Positions 54,236 through 64,000 of a stretch of DNA of 64,000 nucleotides are shown here, in pieces. Made by a program: the position numbers and the translations under genes. How positions within the stretch are numbered: position 1 is the stretch's first letter; each line of letters starts with the position of its first letter. A model generated the notes under the pieces. That model saw nothing but the letters and a program-made list of their open reading frames with translations. It did not search any database and was not told the DNA's origin. Source of the stretch: Synechococcus lacustris. Its GTDB lineage: Bacteria; Cyanobacteriota; Cyanobacteriia; PCC-6307; Cyanobiaceae. Location: positions 1 to 64,000 of the forward strand of contig CAJAQB010000001.1 of the NCBI GenBank assembly GCA_903943975.1, given 5' to 3'.

Positions 54236-55822
54236 ATGACCCAGAGCACCCCCCGCTGGTTTGTAAAGGGAGATCTGGATGGCTGGCTGGGCCTCGGGCT
54301 AGACAACCTGATCCAGCTGCTGCTGATCCTTTCCCTCTGCGGCGGGGTTTTGGGATATCCGGAGGAGTTGTTATTTGGCAAGATTCTGCCTGGGGTGGGC
54401 ATCAGCCTGCTGGTGGGCAACCTGGCCTATGCCGTGCAGGCCTATCAACTGGGCCAGCGGGAGGGCCGCTCAGACCGCACCGCCCTGCCCTACGGCATCA
54501 ACACAGTTTCCCTGTTTGCTTTCATTTTTCTGGTGATGTTGCCAGTGAAACTGGCGGCCAGGTCGAGCGGCCTTGATGAGGCCAGCGCCGTGCAACTCTC
54601 CTGGGAGGCCGGCCTGATGGCCTGCCTGGGCTCTGGCCTGCTGGAGGCCGGTGGTGCCTTCGTGGCCGATGCCCTGCGGCGCTGGCTGCCCCGGGCCGCC
54701 CTGCTCTCCACCCTGGCCGGCATTGCCCTGGGCTACATCTCCCTGGGCTTTCTGCTGCAGACCTATGCCCAACCGGTGGTGGGGCTGTCGGTGCTGGCCG
54801 TGATCCTGGTCACCTACTACGGAGGGGTGCGCCTGCCCCTGCCCGGCGGTTTGGTGGCCGTGCTGCTGGGGGTGGCCCTGGCTTGGGCCACGGGGCTGAT
54901 CCCCAGCGATGCCGCCAGCTGGCGGGCAAGTGTGCAACAGATCGGTTGGCATCTGCCACAGCTAGAGCTCGCAGCCCTTTGGCATGGCCGGTCCCAATTA
55001 CTACCCTGGCTGGGGGTGATCGTGCCCATGGGTCTGTTCAACATCCTCGGCTCACTCCAAAACCTTGAAAGTGCTGAGGCCGCCGGTGATCGCTATCCGG
55101 CGCGCAGTTCCCTATTAATCAATGGCCTCGGCACCATCACCGCCGCCGCCCTCGGCTCCTGTTTCCCCACCACGATCTACATCGGCCATCCCGGCTGGAA
55201 GGCGATGGGGGCCCGCATTGGCTACTCCTGGCTGAATGGCCTGGTGATGGCCCTGGGCTGCCTATTTGGCCTGTTTGGGGTGGTGGGTCAGTTGGTGCCG
55301 ATAGAAGCCGGCATGGCCATCGTGCTCTACATCGGGGTGGTGATCACCGCCCAGAGCTTCCAGGCCACCCCCGAACGCCATGGGCCAGCGGTGGTGCTCG
55401 GCTTGATGCCAGGGCTGGCCGGCTGGGGGGCAACACTTTTAAAGGCTGGCCTGCGCACGGCAGGGGCCGGGGCTGGAGGCAGCGAGCAAAACTTCGGCCC
55501 CTGGATCCTCAGCTCCCTGGAGCAATCAGATATCTGGGCGGCAGGACTATTTGCCCTGGAACAGGGCCAGATCATTTCGGCGATGCTGCTGGCGGCAATG
55601 CTGGTATTCGTGATCGAACGCCAGTTCTTGAGAGCCGCCCTGCTGGCGGCCATCGCCGCCGGCGCCGCCTGGCTGGGCTTGATCCATGCCTGGCAGTTCA
55701 CCGCCTCAGACACGGTGCTGCAACTGGGCTGGGGGGTGGGTGCCCCCTGGGCGATGGGCTATGGGGTGATGGCCTTGGTGTTTAGCTCGGCCGCAGCCCT
55801 GCGGGCTCGCCAGAGCCCCTAG
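54236..55822 (+). CDS. NCS2/AzgA-like membrane permease
   Basis: A 528-residue protein with 12 or more hydrophobic segments. DNLIQLLLILSLCGGVLG, SDRTALPYGINTVSLFAFIF and LINGLGTITAAALGSCFPTT IYIGHPGWKAMGARIGYSWL resemble the nucleobase:cation symporter 2 superfamily, closest in style to the AzgA branch. Purine or related nitrogen compounds are plausible substrates; the similarity is too distant to name one. It stands alone on its strand and overlaps the convergent DUF2721 gene by four bases. Confidence 0.75.
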   Translation: MTQSTPRWFVKGDLDGWLGLGLDNLIQLLLILSLCGGVLGYPEELLFGKILPGVGISLLVGNLAYAVQAYQLGQREGRSDRTALPYGINTVSLFAFIFLVMLPVKLAARSSGLDEASAVQLSWEAGLMACLGSGLLEAGGAFVADALRRWLPRAALLSTLAGIALGYISLGFLLQTYAQPVVGLSVLAVILVTYYGGVRLPLPGGLVAVLLGVALAWATGLIPSDAASWRASVQQIGWHLPQLELAALWHGRSQLLPWLGVIVPMGLFNILGSLQNLESAEAAGDRYPARSSLLINGLGTITAAALGSCFPTTIYIGHPGWKAMGARIGYSWLNGLVMALGCLFGLFGVVGQLVPIEAGMAIVLYIGVVITAQSFQATPERHGPAVVLGLMPGLAGWGATLLKAGLRTAGAGAGGSEQNFGPWILSSLEQSDIWAAGLFALEQGQIISAMLLAAMLVFVIERQFLRAALLAAIAAGAAWLGLIHAWQFTASDTVLQLGWGVGAPWAMGYGVMALVFSSAAALRARQSP

Positions 55823-56262
55823 AAACGCTGCCTAAGCGAACTAGTACTCAAGCCGATATCCACCAGAAACAGCACCAGCCCCAGCATCAATGCCCCCATC
55901 GCCACCATGAACAGGGGACTAACCGCTGCCCCCAGGGGCAACTGCTTGCTGGCATCGGCAAACAGATTGATTACCACTGCCGCCACCAAGAGGGCCGCAA
56001 AGGTGCAGCAGCCAATGGCCAGGCTCAGCAACTGAATCCGCAGTTTTTGCAGCTTGAATTCACGACGTTCCCTGGTGGCAATATTTTTCCTTTGTGGGCT
56101 CCCCTCTGCCAGCAACCCATGGGCCCGATCCACCACCCGGGCGAGACGACTGGCCAACACATTTAAAAAACCCGCCACCCCAGAAAACAAAAAGGCCGGT
56201 GCGGCAGACAGCTGGATGGCATGGGCCAAGGCCAAGGCTGATTCGGAACTAGTCATCAGCAC
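55819..56262 (-). CDS. DUF2721 membrane protein
   Basis: A 147-residue protein with three membrane segments. AIQLSAAPAFLFSGVAGFLN VLASRLARVVDRA followed by the charged block ATRERREFKLQKLRIQLLSL AIGCCTFAALLVA is the DUF2721 pattern. Function unknown. Converges on the permease gene, and lies 19 bp after a tiny membrane-protein gene on the same strand, perhaps one transcript. Confidence 0.85.
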   Translation of the reverse strand: MLMTSSESALALAHAIQLSAAPAFLFSGVAGFLNVLASRLARVVDRAHGLLAEGSPQRKNIATRERREFKLQKLRIQLLSLAIGCCTFAALLVAAVVINLFADASKQLPLGAAVSPLFMVAMGALMLGLVLFLVDIGLSTSSLRQRF

Positions 56263-56281
56263 TAATCGTCGGAACCAAGCA

Positions 56282-56443
56282 TCAGCTCACGTTAAGCACC
56301 ACCCCCAGCACCAGCAGCATCAAAGCAATCGTGCCAATGGCCCAACGGACATGGCGCTGGGCATCGGCATTGGTCTCGCCAAAGCTCATCGCCCCCTCAT
56401 CGGCATAGAGGTTGTCGTGATTTTCCTCGTCGTGGGTATGCAT
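56282..56443 (-). CDS. 53-residue single-helix membrane protein
   Basis: Too short for the ORF track. MHTHDEENHDNLYADEGAMS FGETNADAQRHVRWAIGTIA and a C-terminal hydrophobic helix (LMLLVLGVVLNVS) suggest a small membrane-anchored protein with an acidic, histidine-containing head facing the cytoplasm. Codon use is host-like, and the spacing to the DUF2721 gene is 19 bp. Family not recognised. Confidence 0.6.
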   Translation of the reverse strand: MHTHDEENHDNLYADEGAMSFGETNADAQRHVRWAIGTIALMLLVLGVVLNVS

Positions 56444-56499
56444 CTAAACCCTGCAAAAGTGTCTATATAAAATCTAGGCACGGCAAACCAGTGGCAGCG

Positions 56500-56590
56500 G
56501 ATTAACGTATTAAATATTAATACATTACATATAATGTATTAATGTTTAATGTATTTAGTTTGAATTTATTAAGCTTGAATTTATTAAATT
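56500..56590. repeat. AT-rich spacer with inverted and direct repeats
   Basis: A sharply AT-rich stretch in a GC-rich setting. It has a perfect inverted repeat TAATACATTA-CATA-TAATGTATTA (56517-56540) and a 13-bp direct repeat TTGAATTTATTAA at 56559 and 56574. It lies between the end of the protease gene and the small membrane-protein gene, 1.2 kb upstream of dnaA. It may hold the promoter of the leftward genes or a DNA-unwinding element; no DnaA box was recognised. Confidence 0.6.
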
Positions 56591-56619
56591 GCTTTCCAAG
56601 CCGTTGGCGAAATATCCGC

Positions 56620-57732
56620 CTAGCCCTGGGGGCGGGGCAGTTCACCGGGCCGCAGCTTGAGCGACTTGGGCTGCCCCCCCCTATCGACGGTCACAGATAG
56701 TTCTGCCCCCACCAGGCCCCGGTCCACAGCCACCTGCACATCCGAGGGGCTCTTCACCACCTGGCCAGCCACCTCAACAATCAAATCGCAGGTTTTCAGG
56801 CCCCCCTCGGCGGCCGGGCTGGCCTGCACCACATCCACCACCACAACGCCATTACGTTCTGGCAGGCGACAACTGTTGCCGGTGGCATTCACCTCCCGGG
56901 CCAACTGAGGGGTGAGGGCCTGGAGTCGCACCCCCAGGTAAGGGTGACTGGCGCGGCCCCGCTCCAGGATCTGCTGGGCCACCAGCCGCGCCTTATTGAT
57001 CGGGATCGCAAAACTGAGGCCGGCGCCAGGGGCCTGGCGGATCGCCGTATTGATGCCGATCACCTGGCCGCGGTCGTTGATCAAGGGTCCACCGCTATTG
57101 CCAGGGTTCACCGCCGCATCGGTTTGGATGAAGGCCACCCGTTGGCCGCCGCCGAGGGCATCGGTGCGGGCCGTGGCGCTCACAATCCCGAGGGTCACTG
57201 TGTTGTCTAACCCCAGGGGGTTGCCAATCGCAATCGCCCATTCGCCAGGGCGCACCACGGAGGAATTACCAAGCGGTGCCACCGGCAAGCCTTGGGCCGC
57301 CACCTTCACCACCGCCACGTCGGTGAGCGGATCGGCCCCCAGCACCTTGCCGGGATAACTGCGGCCATCGGGCAGGGTCACCGAAACGTTGTCTGCCCCT
57401 TCCACCACATGGGCATTAGTGAGCAACACCCCATCGGAGCGGGTAATGAAGCCAGAGCCCAAGCCCTGCTGCTCCTGCACCGGCGGCCCTGAGCCGAAAA
57501 TGCCCCCCATCGGGTTCACCACTTCCTTCTTGGTGTCGATTCGCACAACCGCTGGACCCACCTTGGCCACCGCATCGGCCACAAAGCTGTTGCCCTGCTG
57601 CAGAGGCGCAGCCGTAGGCCCATCACTCACGAGGGGGGCCTTGGTGGGGGCAGGGCGCTGGAAGGGCCACTGGCAGCCTGCCAGCAGCAGCAGGGCAGCC
57701 ACTGGCAGGCCAATCAGGGGGTTTCGGGACAC
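56620..57732 (-). CDS. DegP/HhoA-type serine protease with PDZ domain
   Basis: A 370-residue periplasmic quality-control protease. The N-terminus has a lipoprotein signal ([11 protein letters not shown]). The catalytic triad lies in [13 protein letters not shown] (His), [11 protein letters not shown] (Asp) and [20 protein letters not shown] (Ser), and one PDZ domain ([28 protein letters not shown]) forms the C-terminal 95 residues. Length and single PDZ fit the cyanobacterial Hho family. GTG start. Divergent from dnaA. Confidence 0.92.
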   Translation of the reverse strand: MSRNPLIGLPVAALLLLAGCQWPFQRPAPTKAPLVSDGPTAAPLQQGNSFVADAVAKVGPAVVRIDTKKEVVNPMGGIFGSGPPVQEQQGLGSGFITRSDGVLLTNAHVVEGADNVSVTLPDGRSYPGKVLGADPLTDVAVVKVAAQGLPVAPLGNSSVVRPGEWAIAIGNPLGLDNTVTLGIVSATARTDALGGGQRVAFIQTDAAVNPGNSGGPLINDRGQVIGINTAIRQAPGAGLSFAIPINKARLVAQQILERGRASHPYLGVRLQALTPQLAREVNATGNSCRLPERNGVVVVDVVQASPAAEGGLKTCDLIVEVAGQVVKSPSDVQVAVDRGLVGAELSVTVDRGGQPKSLKLRPGELPRPQG

Positions 57733-57842
57733 CGGGACCTAGGCAGGAAAAAATGGATGAATGCAGTATCGCGCCAGTCAGTGGGGGCCGGTGGCTCCCC
57801 CTATATTCGGTCCTCGGCCCAGGGTGGATCGGTTCTCCTCAC

Positions 57843-59228
57843 GTGACTGGCTCCCCCCCCCCTGATACGACTCTCTGGGAACGGGTGCAGGAGGAACTGC
57901 AGTCGAACCTGAGCAAACCCACCTTTGAAACCTGGATCCGCCCTGCCCGCTGCCTGGCAAGCCGGCCGGGAAGGCTGGAGCTAGAGGCGCCAAATACCTT
58001 TGCCGCCGGCTGGTTGCGGCGCAATTACCAGGGCTTGATCGCCGAGGTGGCCAGCGCCATCACCGCCGCCCCGGTGGAGGTGGTGATCAGCGCCGCCGAA
58101 GGCAGCGAACAGCAGCCGCTGCCACCAATGGCGGAGGCAGCGCCAAAACCAGGGCCGGAGACCAGCTCCAATCCGGGGCCACTGCCGCGCCTAAAGGCCA
58201 ACCTCAACCCCCGCTATGTGTTCCAGCGGTTTGTGGTGGGCCCCAATAGCCGCATGGCCCATGCGGCGGCCTTGGCCGTGGCCGAATCCCCCGGCCGGGA
58301 ATTCAACCCACTATTTCTCTGTGGCGGGGTGGGCCTGGGCAAAACCCACCTGATGCAGGCAATCGGCCACTACCGACTGGAGATAGATCCCACCGCCAGG
58401 GTCTTCTATGTGTCTACGGAAACCTTCACCAACGACCTGATCCTGGCGATTCGCAAGGACGGCATGCAGGCCTTCCGCGACCGCTATCGAGCCGCAGATC
58501 TGATCCTGGTGGATGACATTCAGTTCATCGAAGGCAAGGAATACACCCAGGAGGAATTTTTCCATACCTTTAATGCGCTCCATGAGGCGGGCCGCCAGAT
58601 CGTGATCGCCAGTGACCGCCCCCCCAGCCAGATCCAACGGCTGCAGGAACGGCTGATCTCGCGTTTTTCCATGGGCCTGATTGCAGACATCCAGGCACCG
58701 GATCTGGAAACCCGCATGGCGATCCTGCACAAGAAAGCTGAGCAGGAGGAGATGCGTTTACCGCGGGACCTGATCCAATACCTGGCCGGTCGTTTCACCT
58801 CCAACATCCGGGAGCTGGAGGGGGCCCTCACCCGGGCGGTGGCCTTTGCCTCGATCACAGGCCTACCGATGACCGTGGAATCGGTGGCGCCACTGCTGGG
58901 CACAGGCATGCCCGATGGCGATATAAATCCAAAACTAGTGCTGGACAAGGTGGCCGAAGTCTTTGGCGTGAGCGCCGAGGAAATGTGCAGCAGCAGCCGC
59001 AAGCGGGCCGTGAGCCAGGCCCGCCAGGTGGGCATGCATCTGATGCGCCAGTGCACCGACTTAAGCCTGCCCAAAATCGGCGACCATTTCGGCGGCAAAG
59101 ATCACACCACCGTGATGTATGCCGTGCAACAGGTGGATAAAAAACTGGCCACTGACCCTAATCTCGCCAACCAGGTGCAACAGGTGAAGGATCTGCTGCA
59201 AATGGATTCCCGTCGCAAACGCAAATAA
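57843..59228 (+). CDS. dnaA: Chromosomal replication initiator DnaA
   Basis: Full-length DnaA (461 residues from the GTG at 57843). [24 protein letters not shown] is domain [21 protein letters not shown] the start of the AAA+ part, [17 protein letters not shown] the Walker [21 protein letters not shown] Walker B, and [20 protein letters not shown] the DNA-binding signature. The track's start at 57753 lies in the protease promoter region; the [11 protein letters not shown] is more typical. oriC was not located. Confidence 0.95.
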   Translation: MTGSPPPDTTLWERVQEELQSNLSKPTFETWIRPARCLASRPGRLELEAPNTFAAGWLRRNYQGLIAEVASAITAAPVEVVISAAEGSEQQPLPPMAEAAPKPGPETSSNPGPLPRLKANLNPRYVFQRFVVGPNSRMAHAAALAVAESPGREFNPLFLCGGVGLGKTHLMQAIGHYRLEIDPTARVFYVSTETFTNDLILAIRKDGMQAFRDRYRAADLILVDDIQFIEGKEYTQEEFFHTFNALHEAGRQIVIASDRPPSQIQRLQERLISRFSMGLIADIQAPDLETRMAILHKKAEQEEMRLPRDLIQYLAGRFTSNIRELEGALTRAVAFASITGLPMTVESVAPLLGTGMPDGDINPKLVLDKVAEVFGVSAEEMCSSSRKRAVSQARQVGMHLMRQCTDLSLPKIGDHFGGKDHTTVMYAVQQVDKKLATDPNLANQVQQVKDLLQMDSRRKRK

Positions 59229-59259
59229 CTGGTCTAGACATCTGGGCATAAATCCTGCG

Positions 59260-59850
59260 CTAATCCTTATCGGTTAGCGTTTCAATAATTCCCGTTGAGA
59301 TATCATAAAACAACGGCTTCACCACAAGCTTTCCGGCGCGAACCTTATCGGTAAGCAACACACTCCTCTGCACAATGCGCTGGGAAGAGATCACAACATT
59401 ATGACGACAGGCAGAGTGCAAAGGCGGAAAGGGGTTGTGGCGACTGAGATTCAACCTGATGCCGCCTATCAGCTCCTCCAGCGAAGGGGTAAGCACCAGA
59501 TCAAAATCTAGGGCGGCACTAACAGCCCCACATTGATCATGGCCAAGCACAATAATCAAGCCCACATCAAGAAACTGAACGGCATACTCCAAAGAGGCCA
59601 CCGATGAAACAGTTGGCGTATTACCAGCACTCCTAACAACAAATAAATCACCGAGACCAGTATCAAATAAAAACTCAACTGGCACCCTGGAATCGGCGCA
59701 GCCCAACACCGCCGCCATCGGCCGTTGAATTTTTGAAACCTCAGCTAGGCGCTCCTTAGAAGTATTCGGATGCAGGCAAGAACCTTCAGAGAAACGTTGA
59801 TTGCCCTGCATCAAGGTTTCAAAGACTTGCTCTGGCGTTAGGGAATCCAT
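59260..59850 (-). CDS. Beta-class carbonic anhydrase
   Basis: A 196-residue beta-carbonic anhydrase from the ATG at 59850. Zinc ligands lie in VLGCADSRVPVEFLFD (Cys with the Asp-Arg dyad) and VLGHDQCGAVSAALDF (His, Cys); VVRSAGNTPTVSSVASLEYA is also conserved. It interconverts CO2 and bicarbonate. It follows the Rubisco genes on the same strand but after a strong terminator, so it may have its own promoter. Sub-cellular place unknown; it is not a carboxysomal CsoSCA. Confidence 0.9.
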   Translation of the reverse strand: MDSLTPEQVFETLMQGNQRFSEGSCLHPNTSKERLAEVSKIQRPMAAVLGCADSRVPVEFLFDTGLGDLFVVRSAGNTPTVSSVASLEYAVQFLDVGLIIVLGHDQCGAVSAALDFDLVLTPSLEELIGGIRLNLSRHNPFPPLHSACRHNVVISSQRIVQRSVLLTDKVRAGKLVVKPLFYDISTGIIETLTDKD

Positions 59851-59869
59851 GGGAAGAGAAGTCAATTAC

Positions 59870-59912
59870 AAAAAAATGGTGAATGGAGACAGAGAACTGT
59901 CATCCATTCACC
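59870..59912 (-). terminator. Intrinsic terminator after cbbS
   Basis: A 10-bp perfect stem GGTGAATGGA/TCCATTCACC with a small inner GACAG/CTGTC stem, followed on the minus strand by seven T residues. It closes the Rubisco operon 30 bp after cbbS. Confidence 0.9.
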
Positions 59913-59941
59913 AAGGAATCTGAATCAAATTCAGGGTCAGA

Positions 59942-60283
59942 TCAGGCGGCAGCCTTGAATACAACGAAGCTGGAACCTTGATTCTGCAGCTTGCTATCGT
60001 AGCCAATCAACTTGATGTGATGATCGGGGTAGGCCTTGTGGGCAGCTTCGAGTTCGGAAAGAACTACGTTGAGATCCTTTTCACCGAAGAAAGGAATCTT
60101 CCACTGATCCCAGTAGATATTCATCGACTTGCTGGGATGAACATGCTCGATGGAAGGGCTCCAACCGCTCTTGATGATATAAGCGATCTGCTGGTGCAGT
60201 TGCTCAGTCGTGAAAGCAGGCAGGAAGCTGAAGGTTTCAAGGGTGGCTACGGTTTTGTAGTCACCAGTGTTGATGGCAGACAT
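59942..60283 (-). CDS. cbbS: Rubisco small subunit
   Basis: A 113-residue small subunit. DYKTVATLETFSFLPAFTTE QLHQQIAYIIKSGWSPSIEH and MNIYWDQWKIPFFGEKDLNV VLSELEAAHKAYPDHHIKLI are standard. It follows cbbL by 81 bp and is ended by a strong terminator. The usual partner csoS2 of alpha-cyanobacteria is not behind it. Confidence 0.95.
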   Translation of the reverse strand: MSAINTGDYKTVATLETFSFLPAFTTEQLHQQIAYIIKSGWSPSIEHVHPSKSMNIYWDQWKIPFFGEKDLNVVLSELEAAHKAYPDHHIKLIGYDSKLQNQGSSFVVFKAAA

Positions 60284-60364
60284 GGGGTGAAGTGCTGAGG
60301 TTTTAGAAACGAATCCGAAGGGCAGGAGTTGGGGCGCAGAAAAAATCTGCGCCCTCAGCTACCT

Positions 60365-61786
60365 TCAGCCAGCGACTACATCGAGCTTGTCGACGGTGTC
60401 GAACTCAAACTTGATTTCCTTCCAGGTTTCCAGGGCGATCGCGAGCTCAGGGCTGGACTTGGCAGCAGCGGTGAGGATGTCGCGGCCTTCGCGCTCGATC
60501 TGACGACCGGCGTTGCGGGCTTCGACAACGGCCTCCAGGGCCACACGGTTGGCGGCGGCGCCGGCGGCTGAACCCCAGGGGTGGCCGTGGGTACCACCAC
60601 CGAATTGCAGCACGGAGTCGTCGCCAAAGATGGCCACCAGGGCGGGCATGTGCCACACGTGGATACCACCGGAGGCGACGGCAAACACGCCGGGCATCGC
60701 GCCCCAATCTTGGTCGAAGAAGTTACCGCGGCTGCGGTCTTCGGCCACAAACGATTCGCGCAGTTGATCCACGAAACCGAGGGTGGTTTGACGGTCGCCT
60801 TCCAGCTTGCCGACCACGGTGCCGGTGTGGAGGTGGTCACCACCGGAGAGACGCAGGCACTTGGCGAGCACCCGGAAGTGGATGCCGTGGCGGGGGTTGC
60901 GGTCGATCACAGCGTGCATGGCACGGTGGATGTGCAGCAGCATGCCGTTATCACGGCACCACTTGGCCAGACTGGTGTTGGCGGTGAAGCCACCGGTCAG
61001 GTAGTCGTGCATGATGATCGGCTGGCCCAGTTCCTTAGCGAACTCGGCGCGCTTGAACATCTCTTCAACGGTGGGAGCCGTGACGTTCAGGTAGTGGCCC
61101 TTGCGCTCACCGGTTTCTGCTTCGGCAGAACGGATGGCTTCAGCCACAAACTCAAAACGATTCTGCCAGCGCATGAAGGGCTGGGAGTTGATGTTTTCGT
61201 CATCCTTGGTGAAGTCAAGACCACCGCGGAGGCATTCGTACACAACCCGACCGTAGTTGCGGCCAGAGAGGCCAAGCTTCGGCTTGATGGTGCAACCCAG
61301 CAGGGGGCGACCGTACTTGTTCATCTTGTCGCGTTCGACCCGGATGCCGTTCGGAGGACCTTGGCAGGTCATCACGTAGGCGATCGGGAAGCGCACGTCT
61401 TCAAGACGCAGGCTACGCAGGGCCTTGAAGCCGAACACGTTGCCCACCAGCGAGGTGAGCACGTTGACGACGGAGCCTTCTTCAAAGAGCTCGATCGGAT
61501 AGGCAACGAAAGCGTAGAAGGCCTCGGAATCTCCGGGTACTTCTTCGATTTTGTAGGCGCGACCCTTGTAGTAGTCAAGGTCGGTGAGAAGCTCAGACCA
61601 GCAGGTGGACCAGGTGCCGGTGGAGGATTCAGCTGCTACAGCAGCTGCCACCTCTTCATTTGCAACACCTGCCTGGCCGACTACTTTGAAGACGGCGAGA
61701 AGATCTGTATCCCGGGGGGTGTAATCCGGGGTCCAGTACATGTGCCGGTATTCTTTGACACCAGCGTCGTACTTTTTTGCAGCCAT
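60365..61786 (-). CDS. cbbL: Rubisco large subunit, form IA type
   Basis: A 473-residue large subunit that fixes CO2. The start [29 protein letters not shown], the active-site [40 protein letters not shown] (carbamylated lysine), and [33 protein letters not shown] are intact. The start is typical of form IA, found in alpha-cyanobacteria and proteobacteria. Ribosome site CAGGAAAC precedes the ATG. The gene is divergent from chlN, a placement like the carboxysome locus of Synechococcus and Prochlorococcus, but csoS1 is not in front of it. Confidence 0.95.
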   Translation of the reverse strand: MAAKKYDAGVKEYRHMYWTPDYTPRDTDLLAVFKVVGQAGVANEEVAAAVAAESSTGTWSTCWSELLTDLDYYKGRAYKIEEVPGDSEAFYAFVAYPIELFEEGSVVNVLTSLVGNVFGFKALRSLRLEDVRFPIAYVMTCQGPPNGIRVERDKMNKYGRPLLGCTIKPKLGLSGRNYGRVVYECLRGGLDFTKDDENINSQPFMRWQNRFEFVAEAIRSAEAETGERKGHYLNVTAPTVEEMFKRAEFAKELGQPIIMHDYLTGGFTANTSLAKWCRDNGMLLHIHRAMHAVIDRNPRHGIHFRVLAKCLRLSGGDHLHTGTVVGKLEGDRQTTLGFVDQLRESFVAEDRSRGNFFDQDWGAMPGVFAVASGGIHVWHMPALVAIFGDDSVLQFGGGTHGHPWGSAAGAAANRVALEAVVEARNAGRQIEREGRDILTAAAKSSPELAIALETWKEIKFEFDTVDKLDVVAG

Positions 61787-63472
<1,686 letters not shown>

Positions 63473-63522
63473 ATACCCCTAGCCCCCCCTTCCCCACCGC
63501 CCCTTCCCATGGAACTAGCCCT

Positions 63523-64000
63523 TTGGAACTAACCCTCTGGACCTACGAAGGCCCCCCCCATGTGGGCGCCATGCGAATCGCCGCCTCAATGGAAGGCGTG
63601 CACTACGTGCTCCATGCCCCCCAGGGGGACACCTACGCCGACCTGCTGTTCACGATGATTGAGCGGCGCAACAAGCGTCCACCGGTCACCTACACCAGCT
63701 TCCAGGCCAGGGATCTCGGCGGCGACACCGCTGATTTGGTGAAGCGTTCCATAACTGATGCGGTGGAACGCTTCCAGCCCCAGGCCCTGCTGGTGGGTGA
63801 AAGCTGCACCGCTGAACTGATCCAAGACCAACCCGGCACCCTGGCCCAGGGCATGGGCTTCAAGCTGCCGATCGTGAACCTGGAACTACCGGCCTATTCC
63901 AAAAAGGAAAACTGGGGCGCCGCCGAAACCTTTTATCAACTCTGTCGCACCCTGCTTAAGGGCCAGATACCAGCCCCCGGCAGCGCCAAACCCAGCCCCC
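63523..64000 (+). CDS. chlB: Light-independent protochlorophyllide reductase subunit B (partial)
   Basis: The first 159 codons of chlB; it continues past the window end and is absent from the ORF track. [47 protein letters not shown] and [20 protein letters not shown] are typical, with the cluster cysteine in ESCTAELIQ. The protein should start [10 protein letters not shown]. Here that start is a TTG at 63523. An ATG 14 bp earlier (63509) belongs to a near-duplicate of the same bases and leads to a stop after seven codons. Confidence 0.93.
   Translation, partial: MELTLWTYEGPPHVGAMRIAASMEGVHYVLHAPQGDTYADLLFTMIERRNKRPPVTYTSFQARDLGGDTADLVKRSITDAVERFQPQALLVGESCTAELIQDQPGTLAQGMGFKLPIVNLELPAYSKKENWGAAETFYQLCRTLLKGQIPAPGSAKPSP

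Overview
The window looks like part of the chromosome of a diazotrophic unicellular picocyanobacterium of the freshwater Synechococcus/Cyanobium type. It carries light-independent protochlorophyllide reductase genes (chlN, start of chlB), a form IA-type Rubisco (cbbL, cbbS), cyanobacterial dnaA, short-form hisG and a cyanobacterial-style nif cluster with cnfR, hesA and hesB. A Vulcanococcus-like organism would fit, but that is an inference. I saw no rRNA, tRNA or CRISPR array.

Region 1 (0.3-7.9 kb) is a compact operon, ubiD-ubiX-ubiD-prpF-ubiD, with base composition and codon use visibly unlike the rest. It has a truncated nucleotidyltransferase gene on the left, next to repeats resembling an IS21-type transposon end, and the 3' part of an excalibur-domain gene on the right. 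It reads as an acquired, uncharacterised prenyl-FMN decarboxylase module.

Region 2 (7.9-23 kb) is an accessory zone full of relics: HsdM lacking its catalytic middle, an HsdR tail, an Eco57I/PglX-like methylase tail with one in-frame TAG, a PglZ N-terminus, ArdC tails inside a 250-bp direct repeat, two VapC toxins with their centres deleted, orphan antitoxins, and some intact toxin-antitoxin pairs (zeta-like, DUF433/DUF5615, ParDE). Mixed in are a DMT permease, an AcfC-type binding protein, a secreted cupin, an alpha/beta hydrolase and two inverted shikimate-dehydrogenase-like paralogues.

Region 3 (23.9-31.2 kb) holds housekeeping genes (gloB, hisG, an ABC exporter, a GNAT enzyme), an unusually structured intergenic stretch, and a guanidine-I riboswitch in front of a guanidine-hydrolase gene that a deletion has fused to the tail of a glnT-type glutamine synthetase gene.

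Region 4 (31.2-53.6 kb) is the nitrogen fixation cluster. fdxH, the regulator cnfR and fdxB read rightward. mop, modBC, modA, an ArsC-like gene, nifT, nifZ, nifV, nifK, nifD, nifH, nifU, nifS and nifB read leftward. nifE, nifN, nifX, DUF269, DUF683, nifW, hesA, hesB and a MoaD-like gene read rightward from a shared nifB-nifE control region. Together they supply molybdate uptake, Fe-S assembly, cofactor synthesis, the enzyme and its electron donors. A palindrome GTTCA-N3-TGAAC lies upstream of fdxH, fdxB and modA.

Region 5 (53.6-64 kb) has an NCS2/AzgA-like permease, a DUF2721 membrane protein, a DegP/HhoA-type protease, dnaA, a beta-carbonic anhydrase, cbbS and cbbL with no carboxysome shell genes beside them, and chlN-chlB; a short duplication has disturbed the chlB start.
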